A stretch of 64,000 bases of DNA from Acidobacteriaceae bacterium (GTDB lineage Bacteria > Acidobacteriota > Terriglobia > Terriglobales > Acidobacteriaceae). Location of the stretch: NCBI GenBank assembly GCA_003131585.1, contig PKVW01000020.1:9848-73847 (forward strand). Direction: 5' to 3'. A model generated the notes under the pieces. The model saw only the letters and a list, made by a program, of their open reading frames with translations. It was not told where the DNA came from and ran no database searches. Positions 1 through 6,751 of the stretch are shown here, in pieces. Numbering within the stretch: position 1 is the first letter of the stretch; every line of letters starts with the position of its first letter. The translations under genes and the position numbers were made by a program.

Positions 1-3
1 ACA

Positions 4-20
4 GCCGCCGGGACGGCGGC
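4..20. repeat. Short GC-rich hairpin at the left edge
   Basis: GCCGCC and GGCGGC arms pair around a five-base loop, about 38 bases before the first gene. It resembles the palindromic intergenic elements seen elsewhere in the window and may be the terminator or REP-like tail of a gene outside it. Confidence 0.4.
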
Positions 21-57
21 GCTACACGCTACGTTACGGCGCTGCGCGGAGGATTGA

Positions 58-774
58 ATGGGCGGTGCATTGATCGAGATTATTCAGGCCAAGGGTAAGA
101 ACGCCGGCGGCGAAGAAGAATCGCCCGTGGTCGTAGCGCGGGCGGTTTATGAGCATCCGTTGGTGGTGCGGCTGTGCCACTGGCTGAATGCGGTCGCGCT
201 GTTTGTGATGGTGGGCAGCGGATTGCAGATTTTCCGTGCCTTCCCCAGCTTCGGCGCCAAGATTCCGCAGAAGGATTTGCTGCATTGGCCGAAAGCGTTC
301 GCGATCGGCGGCTGGCTGGGCGGGGCGTTGCAGTGGCATCTCACGTTCATGTGGATCTACATGGCGACCGGCGTTTTTTATCTGGGCTACCAGCTTTTTA
401 GCGGGAACTACCGCCAGGTATTGTTCGCGCACCGTGACGTTCCGGGGGTGTGGCCGATGGTGAAGCACTACTTCTTCTTCGGGCCGAAGCCGCCGGTTCG
501 CGAAGCCTACAATCCGCTGCAGAAGCACGCTTACACCACCGTGATCGGGCTGGGCGTTCTCTCGGCGCTCACCGGTCTCGCGGTGTGGAAGCCGGTTCAG
601 TTTTCGTGGCTCGCCTGGATGATGGGAGGATTTCATTGGGCGCGCATCTGGCATTTCGCGGTGATGTGGGCGATTTTATTTTTCGTGCTGGGACATCTGG
701 TGATGGTAATTCTGCACGGCTGGAACAATTTCGTTTCCATGCTGACCGGTTGGAAAAAAGATCCGGAGTACTGA
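58..774 (+). CDS. Membrane b-type cytochrome (cytochrome b561 / PhsC-like subunit)
   Basis: A 238-residue integral membrane protein that probably carries electrons between the quinone pool and a periplasmic or membrane-attached oxidoreductase. Four hydrophobic helices lie near residues 42-62, 82-110, 160-178 and 195-220. Histidines suited to haem ligation occur at 33/41, 94, 157, 193/199 and 213/220, the layout of the Ni/Fe-hydrogenase/thiosulfate-reductase b-type subunit family. The start is supported by GGAGGA at 48-53, four bases before the ATG. Downstream genes are unrelated, so the catalytic partner (a molybdopterin or similar subunit) would lie upstream, outside the window. The exact partner cannot be told from this gene. 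Confidence 0.8.
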   Translation: MGGALIEIIQAKGKNAGGEEESPVVVARAVYEHPLVVRLCHWLNAVALFVMVGSGLQIFRAFPSFGAKIPQKDLLHWPKAFAIGGWLGGALQWHLTFMWIYMATGVFYLGYQLFSGNYRQVLFAHRDVPGVWPMVKHYFFFGPKPPVREAYNPLQKHAYTTVIGLGVLSALTGLAVWKPVQFSWLAWMMGGFHWARIWHFAVMWAILFFVLGHLVMVILHGWNNFVSMLTGWKKDPEY

Positions 775-868
775 GCAGGGATCGCGATTCAGCGGTTGCG
801 AACGGGGGTTTTAGGCCTGCGCTTCAACCCGCGGCGCCTGAAGGCGAACGTGAAAAAGGGGCACTTGC

Positions 869-889
869 GGCACGCCTCGAAGGCGTGCC
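869..889. repeat. Perfect 9-bp palindromic hairpin (REP-like or terminator)
   Basis: GGCACGCCT and AGGCGTGCC arms flank a three-base loop, about 95 bases after the cytochrome gene. There is no T-run, so it is more likely a palindromic intergenic element than a classical intrinsic terminator. Confidence 0.6.
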
Positions 890-896
890 CTGATAC

Positions 897-930
897 GAAT
901 CTCGATACGAGTATAGGAATCTCGATACGA
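897..930. repeat. Direct repeat of 14 bp with 20-bp period
   Basis: GAATCTCGATACGA occurs at 897-910 and again at 917-930, upstream of the ECF sigma factor gene. It is one of several short direct repeats in this window that sit just before coding regions. Confidence 0.8.
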
Positions 931-1003
931 ACCTTCGCGCCCCTTGCAGATTCGTGTCCCCTTGAGGATCTACGCGCGCGAAGATGTGAGGACTGCGAGC
1001 AAG

Positions 1004-1678
1004 ATGTCCGAACCAGACATGGTGTTGAAGAGCCCGCGGCCGGCCGGCGGCGCGCGTGAGCAGGATCTGATTTCGAGCGTGCAGCGCGGCGAGCATGAAT
1101 CTTTCTACGAGCTGGTCCGGCCCTATGAACGACGGGTCTATGCCGCGGCTCTGGCGATTCTGCGCAATGAGCACGACGCCGAGGACGCAGCCCAGGAAGC
1201 GATGCTGAAGGCGTTCGCGAATATCCGGCAATTCCGCGCCGAGGCTCGCTTCAGTACGTGGCTGATCCAGATCACGGTGAACGAGGCTTTGATGCGCCGG
1301 CGAAGGGAGCGGATTGTAGTCATGGAAGGCATCGACGATCGCCGCGACGGAGGCCGCAACGAAGAAAGCGAGTATGCGCCCCGCGATTTCGCCGACTGGC
1401 GAGAAATTCCGTCGGAAGCGCTGGAACGCAAGGAAGTGCGGCAACGGCTGGCGGAGGCCCTGGCGACGCTCGATCGAAAGTATCGCGAAGTCTTTGTGCT
1501 GCGCGATATGGAACACCTGAACATTCAGGAGACGGCGCAGGCTCTGGGAATAACGGTTGCTTCAGTGAAGACGCGGCTATTGCGGGCGCGGCTGATGCTG
1601 CGTGATTTGCTGGCCGCCGGATGGGAGCAGGGCTGGTTCAGCCGTCTGCCATTCGAGAAGGGAACCAAGCCATGGTGA
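1004..1678 (+). CDS. ECF-family RNA polymerase sigma factor
   Basis: A 224-residue sigma-70-family extracytoplasmic-function sigma factor. Region 2 (about residues 30-100) contains the typical DAEDAAQEAMLKAF core-binding and -10 helices. Region 4 (about 150-205) has the helix-turn-helix with NIQETAQALGITVASVKTRL. I chose the ATG at 1004; an in-frame TTG at 944 would add 20 residues without recognisable homology. The stop overlaps the start of the following anti-sigma gene by seven bases, so the two are translationally coupled and very probably form a sigma/anti-sigma pair responding to an envelope or redox signal. The target genes are not evident here. Confidence 0.93.
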   Translation: MSEPDMVLKSPRPAGGAREQDLISSVQRGEHESFYELVRPYERRVYAAALAILRNEHDAEDAAQEAMLKAFANIRQFRAEARFSTWLIQITVNEALMRRRRERIVVMEGIDDRRDGGRNEESEYAPRDFADWREIPSEALERKEVRQRLAEALATLDRKYREVFVLRDMEHLNIQETAQALGITVASVKTRLLRARLMLRDLLAAGWEQGWFSRLPFEKGTKPW

Positions 1679-2316
1679 ACCGTGTAACGAGTTGCGAAGA
1701 AGTCTGGCGCGAGATTTCTAATTACGTCGACGGGGATGTGGACGCTACGCTGCGCTCTACGATGGACGAGCATTTCCGCACGTGCCAGCGCTGCGCCTCG
1801 GTGCTGGCAGGAACGCGCAACGTGGCCCAACTCTATGGGGATGAACGCATGCTGGAGGTGCCCGCGGGTTTCAGCCGGAGGCTGGAGAAGCGGCTGGCGC
1901 AGAATTCCGCGGGGAGCGGACGGAGGTGGTCGAGCTGGTCGGCGTGGCTGATACCGGTGGCGGCTCTGGCGCTGATCGCTGGAGGACTGCAGTTGACGAA
2001 CTCGCTGACTCGCCGGCATCAAGTCAAATCGCCGCTCGCGGTGCCGGGCCAAAACATCCCTGCCGACCTGGTCGTCGTGGTTTCATCCGGCGCTAAGATC
2101 TTTCACGTGCCGGGATGTCCTTTCATTCACGACAAAGATTCCGAGAGAACGATGACGGCAAAAGAAGCGATTCACGAAGGCTATGCGCCCTGTGCGCGCT
2201 GCCTCCGGAAATATCTGAAGACGTCGTTGACTGGGAAGCCTGGGATGGAGGTTGCCGAAGGTGTGAGCGAGGGGGAAGAAGAGCGGGAGGAGCTAGTCAG
2301 TGCTAGTGCGCACTAG
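1672..2316 (+). CDS. Membrane anti-sigma factor with N-terminal zinc finger and C-terminal Ada-like metal-binding motif
   Basis: A 214-residue protein. Its N-terminus has an anti-sigma zinc finger (C8, then H34-x3-C38-x2-C41), which would bind the sigma factor encoded just upstream. A single transmembrane helix lies at about 90-108, placing the rest outside the cytoplasm. The C-terminal part carries H145-x3-C149 and, 24 residues later, C174-x2-C177 with a GYAPCARC signature. This resembles the Ada-type zinc-binding module (usually Cx3C...CxxC) and is not a usual anti-sigma sensor. The start codon overlaps the sigma gene. An ATG at 1621 is in frame but would overlap the sigma gene much further. 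The sensor role is inferred; the zinc-finger anti-sigma role is well supported. Confidence 0.85.
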   Translation: MVNRVTSCEEVWREISNYVDGDVDATLRSTMDEHFRTCQRCASVLAGTRNVAQLYGDERMLEVPAGFSRRLEKRLAQNSAGSGRRWSSWSAWLIPVAALALIAGGLQLTNSLTRRHQVKSPLAVPGQNIPADLVVVVSSGAKIFHVPGCPFIHDKDSERTMTAKEAIHEGYAPCARCLRKYLKTSLTGKPGMEVAEGVSEGEEEREELVSASAH

Positions 2317-2383
2317 CAGGCTGCCGATAAGTACTCGCAAAGACAGCGTTTGACCTCGGCGGCTAAAGCCGGCTCTGAAAATA

Positions 2384-2433
2384 GGCGACTTACCGCAGCG
2401 CTGAAGCGCTGCGCCACCCAAAATCAAGTCGCC
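2384..2433. repeat. Nested palindromic intergenic element
   Basis: Outer arms GGCGACTT (2384-2391) and AAGTCGCC (2426-2433) enclose an inner perfect hairpin, CGCAGCGC (2394-2401) with GCGCTGCG (2406-2413). It lies between the convergent anti-sigma and peptidase genes, where a stem could act as a bidirectional terminator. A further small stem, CGGC/GCCG, lies just upstream near 2360-2371. Confidence 0.7.
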
Positions 2434-2442
2434 GCGAATTTC

Positions 2443-3720
2443 TCAGCAGGTGAGGTGATCGCGGGAGATCTTCAGTCCGCTCAGATTGCCCAAGGCGGTG
2501 ACGGCGACGGATTCGGTCTTGAAGAATTCCTGAGCCAGGCCTTGCAGATCGCCGGCGGTGACGGCTTCGATCTTTTCGATCAGTTCGTCGAGATCCTGGA
2601 AGTGATCGAAATACATTTCCTGGCGGGCCAGGTTTGACATGCGCGCCGTGCTCGATTCAAGCGAGAGCATAAGACTGCCTTTGAGCTGATCTTTGGAGCG
2701 GCGAAGTTCTTCTTCCGGCACGGACTCGTTTTTCAGATTGCGAAATTCGCTGACCACCGCCTTCACCACTTTCGCGGCCGAGGCCAGGGAAGTTCCAGCA
2801 TAGACGGCCATGCAGCCGGTATCGCGGTAGGGATTGAGGTCGCTGTAGATGGAGTAGGCCAGGCCCTGGCGCTCGCGGATATTCTGGAACAGGCGGGAAC
2901 TCATGCCTCCGCCAAGCAGGGTGTTGAGAATGTAGCCGGCATGGCGCTTCTCGTGGGCAATGGGATACGCCGGAACCCCGATGCAGAGCTGCACCTGTTC
3001 GAGCGCTTTCTTGTTGCGCAGCACAATGCGAGGAACGATCTTGGGCGTGGCGGAGTGGAAGCCGTTCTGGGCGGGCTTCAGGTGCTCGAAGTGCTTGACC
3101 ACGAGGTCGACAAAGGGCTCGTGGTCGAGATGTCCGGCGGCGGCCACGATGATGTTGCCGGGGGCGAAGCGGTGGGCATAGGTGTCGAGCACCGCCTGGC
3201 GCTCGAAACGCTTGACGGTCTCTTTGGTGCCCAGGATCGGCTTGCCGAGGGGATGATCCTTCCAGAAGTTCTGAGTGAAGATTTCGTGGACGAGGTAGTC
3301 GGGATTGTCTTCGTCCATCTTGATCTCTTCGAGGATCACGCCGCGCTCGCGGGCGATGTCCTCGGAAGTGAATGTGGGATGCAGGACGAGGTCGGTGAGA
3401 ATCTCAAGCGCGACGGGAACGTTCTCGTCGAGAACCTTGACATTGAAGCAGATGCATTCCTTGGAGGTAAAGGCGTCCATGTTGCCGCCGATGGAATCGA
3501 CCTGGCGGGCAATTTCCTCGGCGGTGCGGTGCGTGGTGCCTTTGAAGACCATGTGCTCGATGAAGTGGGAGATGCCGTTCGATTGCGGAGTTTCGTCGCG
3601 GGAGCCGGTTTCGAGCCAAATGCCGATGGAGGCGGAGCGGATGTGCTCCATCCGCTCGGTAATCACGGTGAGGCCGTGAGGTAATACTTGGCGACGGATA
3701 TTGCGGACTTCTTTTACCAT
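2443..3720 (-). CDS. M16-family zinc metallopeptidase (processing-peptidase type)
   Basis: A 425-residue inverzincin-type peptidase. The inverted zinc motif HFIEH is at residues 52-56, with the downstream glutamate region in GVILEEIKMDED near 128-135. The C-terminal half is the inactive M16 domain with the R/Y-containing GLAYSIYSDLNPYRDTG loop. This is the layout of the bacterial PqqL / mitochondrial processing peptidase-like single-chain M16B enzymes. I chose the ATG at 3720, which gives the family's usual beginning (VKEVRNIRRQVLPHGLTVI); an upstream in-frame start at 3801 would add 27 unsupported residues. There is no signal peptide from the chosen start, so it is probably cytosolic. The substrate is unknown. 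Confidence 0.92.
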   Translation of the reverse strand: MVKEVRNIRRQVLPHGLTVITERMEHIRSASIGIWLETGSRDETPQSNGISHFIEHMVFKGTTHRTAEEIARQVDSIGGNMDAFTSKECICFNVKVLDENVPVALEILTDLVLHPTFTSEDIARERGVILEEIKMDEDNPDYLVHEIFTQNFWKDHPLGKPILGTKETVKRFERQAVLDTYAHRFAPGNIIVAAAGHLDHEPFVDLVVKHFEHLKPAQNGFHSATPKIVPRIVLRNKKALEQVQLCIGVPAYPIAHEKRHAGYILNTLLGGGMSSRLFQNIRERQGLAYSIYSDLNPYRDTGCMAVYAGTSLASAAKVVKAVVSEFRNLKNESVPEEELRRSKDQLKGSLMLSLESSTARMSNLARQEMYFDHFQDLDELIEKIEAVTAGDLQGLAQEFFKTESVAVTALGNLSGLKISRDHLTC

Positions 3721-3983
3721 GGCGATGTGACGGCGGAACTTCTCCAGACGTCCTACTATTCTTACACATCTGGCGGCGCGGAGTGGGGTGTGCGATAACA
3801 AGATGGTTAGTCATTTAGAATCAGCGAGTTGCAGGTATTCCCCGAAGAGATTCCTTTGGCTTTTGGGGCTTAGGCGATTTGGCAGTGCCGAAATAAACTA
3901 TAAACGAGTCCCTGGAACAAGCCTTGCCTTTCGGTTCGTGAGTATCTAGACTTGCCGCCGGTTCGCATTCGAGGAAGACAGCG

Positions 3984-4610
3984 ATGAAGGTGATGAAGCT
4001 AAGGATTGGCTCAGTCGTTGCTCTAGCAGCTTTCATGTCCGTCGCCACAGCCGGGAAGGTGTGTGCGCAAACGATTTTGAACTGGTTTTCGGCGAATCAA
4101 GGGCCAAACAAAGTCCTGGTCTCCGACAGCCTAACTGGTAGTCCCACTGCGACTCTGATCTACGTCCCAACGGCAGTTAAGTTTTCTTCTCTCTATGCGC
4201 AAATCACGACCGCGGACACAGACACGGCGGACTACTATGATATTGGCATAGGGAAGTGTCCGGGCAATGATTGTTCTCAGCCAAATGTCACCATCGACAT
4301 CGTATGCGATTGGGGCAACAGTAGCACCGGAATCAATCTGGCGTCGGCGTCGATACAGAGCCACCCGTGCTCCCAGACTACTCCCATAACAATTCGGCCT
4401 GGCGTGTACGTACTGCTTGGGGCAGGAAACGCAACGGCGGCGAAATGCTCTGGACAATCAGGAAGCACAGGAATTCAACCTTGGGCTACAACGGTGCAAG
4501 GGAACGCGGTGGATGGGTCGCTCCGAAACGTCGACATTGGCCGTTTTAAGACCAGTACTATGGCTGGGGCAAGGATCGCAGGAGATTCTTGCTCAATATC
4601 GCTACACTGA
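3984..4610 (+). CDS. Secreted Cys-rich protein of unknown function
   Basis: A 208-residue protein with a clear Sec signal peptide (basic start MKVMKLR, hydrophobic core VVALAAFMSVA, probable cleavage near the AQ at about 29). The mature part is rich in Ser, Thr and Asn and holds six cysteines, suggesting up to three disulfides. I recognise no domain. A GAGGAA Shine-Dalgarno at 3971-3976 supports the start; a second in-frame ATG three codons later is possible. The gene and its left flank are visibly richer in A/T than the surrounding genes, so it may be recently acquired. Function is not assigned. Confidence 0.65.
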   Translation: MKVMKLRIGSVVALAAFMSVATAGKVCAQTILNWFSANQGPNKVLVSDSLTGSPTATLIYVPTAVKFSSLYAQITTADTDTADYYDIGIGKCPGNDCSQPNVTIDIVCDWGNSSTGINLASASIQSHPCSQTTPITIRPGVYVLLGAGNATAAKCSGQSGSTGIQPWATTVQGNAVDGSLRNVDIGRFKTSTMAGARIAGDSCSISLH

Positions 4611-4628
4611 ATCCGCGCGGGGGCGGAC

Positions 4629-5249
4629 TCATTTTATCGACAATCGACCGTCCCAGAAATACAGATTGCACCAACTCCGCGTCTTGACCAGCCGCATTCC
4701 GTGTTGACGAATGAAAACCTCGTGAAGGAGGGGACTCACGTATATGACAAAGAGAGGCCTCGGCGAGCGGGTGAGGGAGGCCTGTATATTCGACACGACG
4801 CGGTCCATAGTCTCACCCTTGAACGGATTGTAGAAGAAGAGGATGCAGGGCGACGCAGGGAGGGAAAATTCCGTTGCGTCCATGCAAATGGATGTAACGT
4901 CCCGGCACTTCATTCGCTTTGCGGAGCGTATGTTTATCATCGCCGCCTCGTGCAACTCCTTCGAACGTTCGACGCCAACGACCTGAAGAAATGGGAATTT
5001 GGCCGCCGCGATAAGAACCCGTCCCTTGCCGGAGCCGAAGTCGACGAATGCGTAGTCAGCTGGATTTACTGGCAGATTACGAAAAGCCCATCGGATGTAT
5101 TTTGGCTCTGTCGGGTCGTATGGGATGTGGACATCTTGCTTGCCAGTCTCAATGCCGTTCCACCAATCGTAAAGACAGGCGACGTAGTAATACCACAATC
5201 CGCGGATGGTCTGGAGTGGATGGATGAACAGCTTGTGACGCGCCCTCAC
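4629..5249 (-). CDS. Class I SAM-dependent methyltransferase
   Basis: A 206-residue protein with a Rossmann-type SAM-binding motif I, FVDFGSGKGRVLIAA (about 68-82), followed by the acidic motif II region VVGVERSKEL. After it comes a FFYNPF strand that takes the motif IV place. These features fit a small class I methyltransferase of the type often found next to sugar or lipid genes. The substrate is not evident. It converges on the secreted-protein gene (18 bases apart) and is divergent from rlmN. Base composition is somewhat AT-richer than the neighbours. Confidence 0.75.
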   Translation of the reverse strand: MRARHKLFIHPLQTIRGLWYYYVACLYDWWNGIETGKQDVHIPYDPTEPKYIRWAFRNLPVNPADYAFVDFGSGKGRVLIAAAKFPFLQVVGVERSKELHEAAMINIRSAKRMKCRDVTSICMDATEFSLPASPCILFFYNPFKGETMDRVVSNIQASLTRSPRPLFVIYVSPLLHEVFIRQHGMRLVKTRSWCNLYFWDGRLSIK

Positions 5250-5356
5250 GCAGGCAGTCTATACTCATCCTGAACCTGGTTGCACGTGCAGGGTAGCGCA
5301 AGTGCAAACCGAGTACGGGCCGGCCTCAACATTTCGAGGGGAGCGGACATCTTCCG

Positions 5357-6751
5357 TTGAGGGCAGAACTTCTGACAACATCGCTGCTGGGTCTGGATCG
5401 CGAGGAGATCAACGCGCTGGTGCGGGAGGCGGGTGAGCCCAGCTACCGGGCGCAGCAAATCATGGACACGGTGTACCGGCAGCGGGTGGGAACGTTGGAC
5501 GAGATCTCCACAATGCCCCAGGAGTTCCGCGAGCGGCTGGCGCGGAGCGGGGTGACGGTGGGGGCGGCGAGGGTCGAGAAGAAATTTGTATCTCAGGACG
5601 GCACGGTCCGGTATTTGATTGCCTTCGCCGACGGGCAGAGCGTGGAAACGGTGTGGATGCCGGAGGGGGATGGCGGGGAAGCGGGGGATGGGAGCGAGGC
5701 TGAGGATGAAGTTGTGAGCGCGGGGAAGAATGATTCCCAGTCCACACAATCAGCGGTGAAAGAAATGCCGTCCCTACGGGACTCGGTTCCATCGTTGACC
5801 GCCTCTCCCGGCACTGCCGTGCCGGGCTTTCACATGCCGCCCCTTACGGGGCTGGAGTCAGGTAGCTCCGATCGGCAGCTTCATCCCATAACGAGCAGTT
5901 CGTGGGCAGTGGAAGGAGACAGAGCTGGCAGAGCAGCGTTGAAGGGTAAACGCGCCTCCTCTGGCCGTTCGACGATTTGCGTTTCCAGCCAGGTGGGTTG
6001 TGCCGTGGACTGCCAGTTCTGTCTGACGGCGTTGCTTGGGGTGAAGCGCAACCTGACCGCGGGCGAGATTGTGGGGCAGGTTTGTGCCGTGCTTAACGAC
6101 CAGAAGGTTTCGCCACCCGAGGATCGGATCAACCTGGTTTTCATGGGCATGGGCGAGCCCTTTCTGAACTACGAGAATTTCATGAAGGCGGCGCGTCTGC
6201 TGGTGGAGGCAGTGGGCATCGCGGAGCGGCGGATGACGGTGTCGACGGCGGGGATCGTGCCGCGCATCCATGATTTTGGCGGGGAGGCGATCCGGCCGAA
6301 GCTGGCAATTTCTTTGAATGCTTCGAACGACGCGCTGCGTACGCGGTTGATGCCGGTGAACAAGAAGTGGAGTCTGGAGATGCTGATGGCGGCGGCGAGG
6401 GCATACCCACTGCGTCCTCGGGAGTGGGTCACGTTCGAATATGTGCTGCTGGGAGGGGTAAACGACGAGCCAGAGAATGCGAAGGAAGCGGCGGAGTTGC
6501 TGCGCGGGCTGCGCTGCAAGGTGAATCTGATCGCGCTGAATCCGGGGCCGGGAATTGATTTTACGACTCCCGGCGCGGAGCGGGTGGCGGCGTTTCAAAA
6601 GATTCTGCGGGAAGCGGGAATTCCGGCGTTTGTGAGGCGTCCGCGGGGCCGGGATATCTACGCCGCCTGCGGCCAGCTTAAGCGGACGGTTGAGGTTGCC
6701 ACGTCACCGGAACCCCGTCTTCAGTCGATTTCTCCGGCGCCGGAGAGCTGA
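5357..6751 (+). CDS. rlmN: Dual-specificity rRNA/tRNA adenine-C2 methyltransferase (radical SAM), with repeat-bearing insert
   Basis: RlmN methylates C2 of an adenosine in 23S rRNA and in some tRNAs, using a [4Fe-4S] cluster and a methyl-cysteine. The radical SAM motif C215-x3-C219-x2-C222 is present, as are the two catalytic cysteines: C208 in TICVSSQ and C438 in the YAACGQL motif. The MGMGEP and PVNKKW motifs are also kept. The protein is 464 residues, longer than the usual 340-390. The surplus is a low-complexity segment at about 102-204 between the N-terminal domain and the radical SAM domain, encoded partly by palindromic repeats (see 5770-5852). A TTG start at 5357 is the only one that keeps the N-terminal domain. 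The 3' end overlaps the convergent kinase gene by 74 bp. Confidence 0.9.
   Translation: MRAELLTTSLLGLDREEINALVREAGEPSYRAQQIMDTVYRQRVGTLDEISTMPQEFRERLARSGVTVGAARVEKKFVSQDGTVRYLIAFADGQSVETVWMPEGDGGEAGDGSEAEDEVVSAGKNDSQSTQSAVKEMPSLRDSVPSLTASPGTAVPGFHMPPLTGLESGSSDRQLHPITSSSWAVEGDRAGRAALKGKRASSGRSTICVSSQVGCAVDCQFCLTALLGVKRNLTAGEIVGQVCAVLNDQKVSPPEDRINLVFMGMGEPFLNYENFMKAARLLVEAVGIAERRMTVSTAGIVPRIHDFGGEAIRPKLAISLNASNDALRTRLMPVNKKWSLEMLMAAARAYPLRPREWVTFEYVLLGGVNDEPENAKEAAELLRGLRCKVNLIALNPGPGIDFTTPGAERVAAFQKILREAGIPAFVRRPRGRDIYAACGQLKRTVEVATSPEPRLQSISPAPES
5770..5852. repeat. Three palindromic hairpins inside the rlmN reading frame
   Basis: Hairpins are GTCCC/GGGAC (5770-5782), CCCGGCAC/GTGCCGGG (5807-5826) and GCCCC/GGGGC (5839-5852). 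They look like intergenic palindromic elements but lie in frame, encoding roughly residues 138-166 of RlmN in the segment that normal RlmN proteins lack. Confidence 0.7.

Noticed and set aside
3899-3904. TATAAA as -10 of the secreted protein promoter
   Set aside because: The nearest TTGGCA lies only 14 bases upstream, too short a spacer to support a sigma-70 promoter.
3838-3950. Possible riboswitch (c-di-GMP-type) before the secreted protein gene
   Set aside because: Some G- and A-rich pieces looked familiar, but the conserved core and pairings of known classes could not be lined up.
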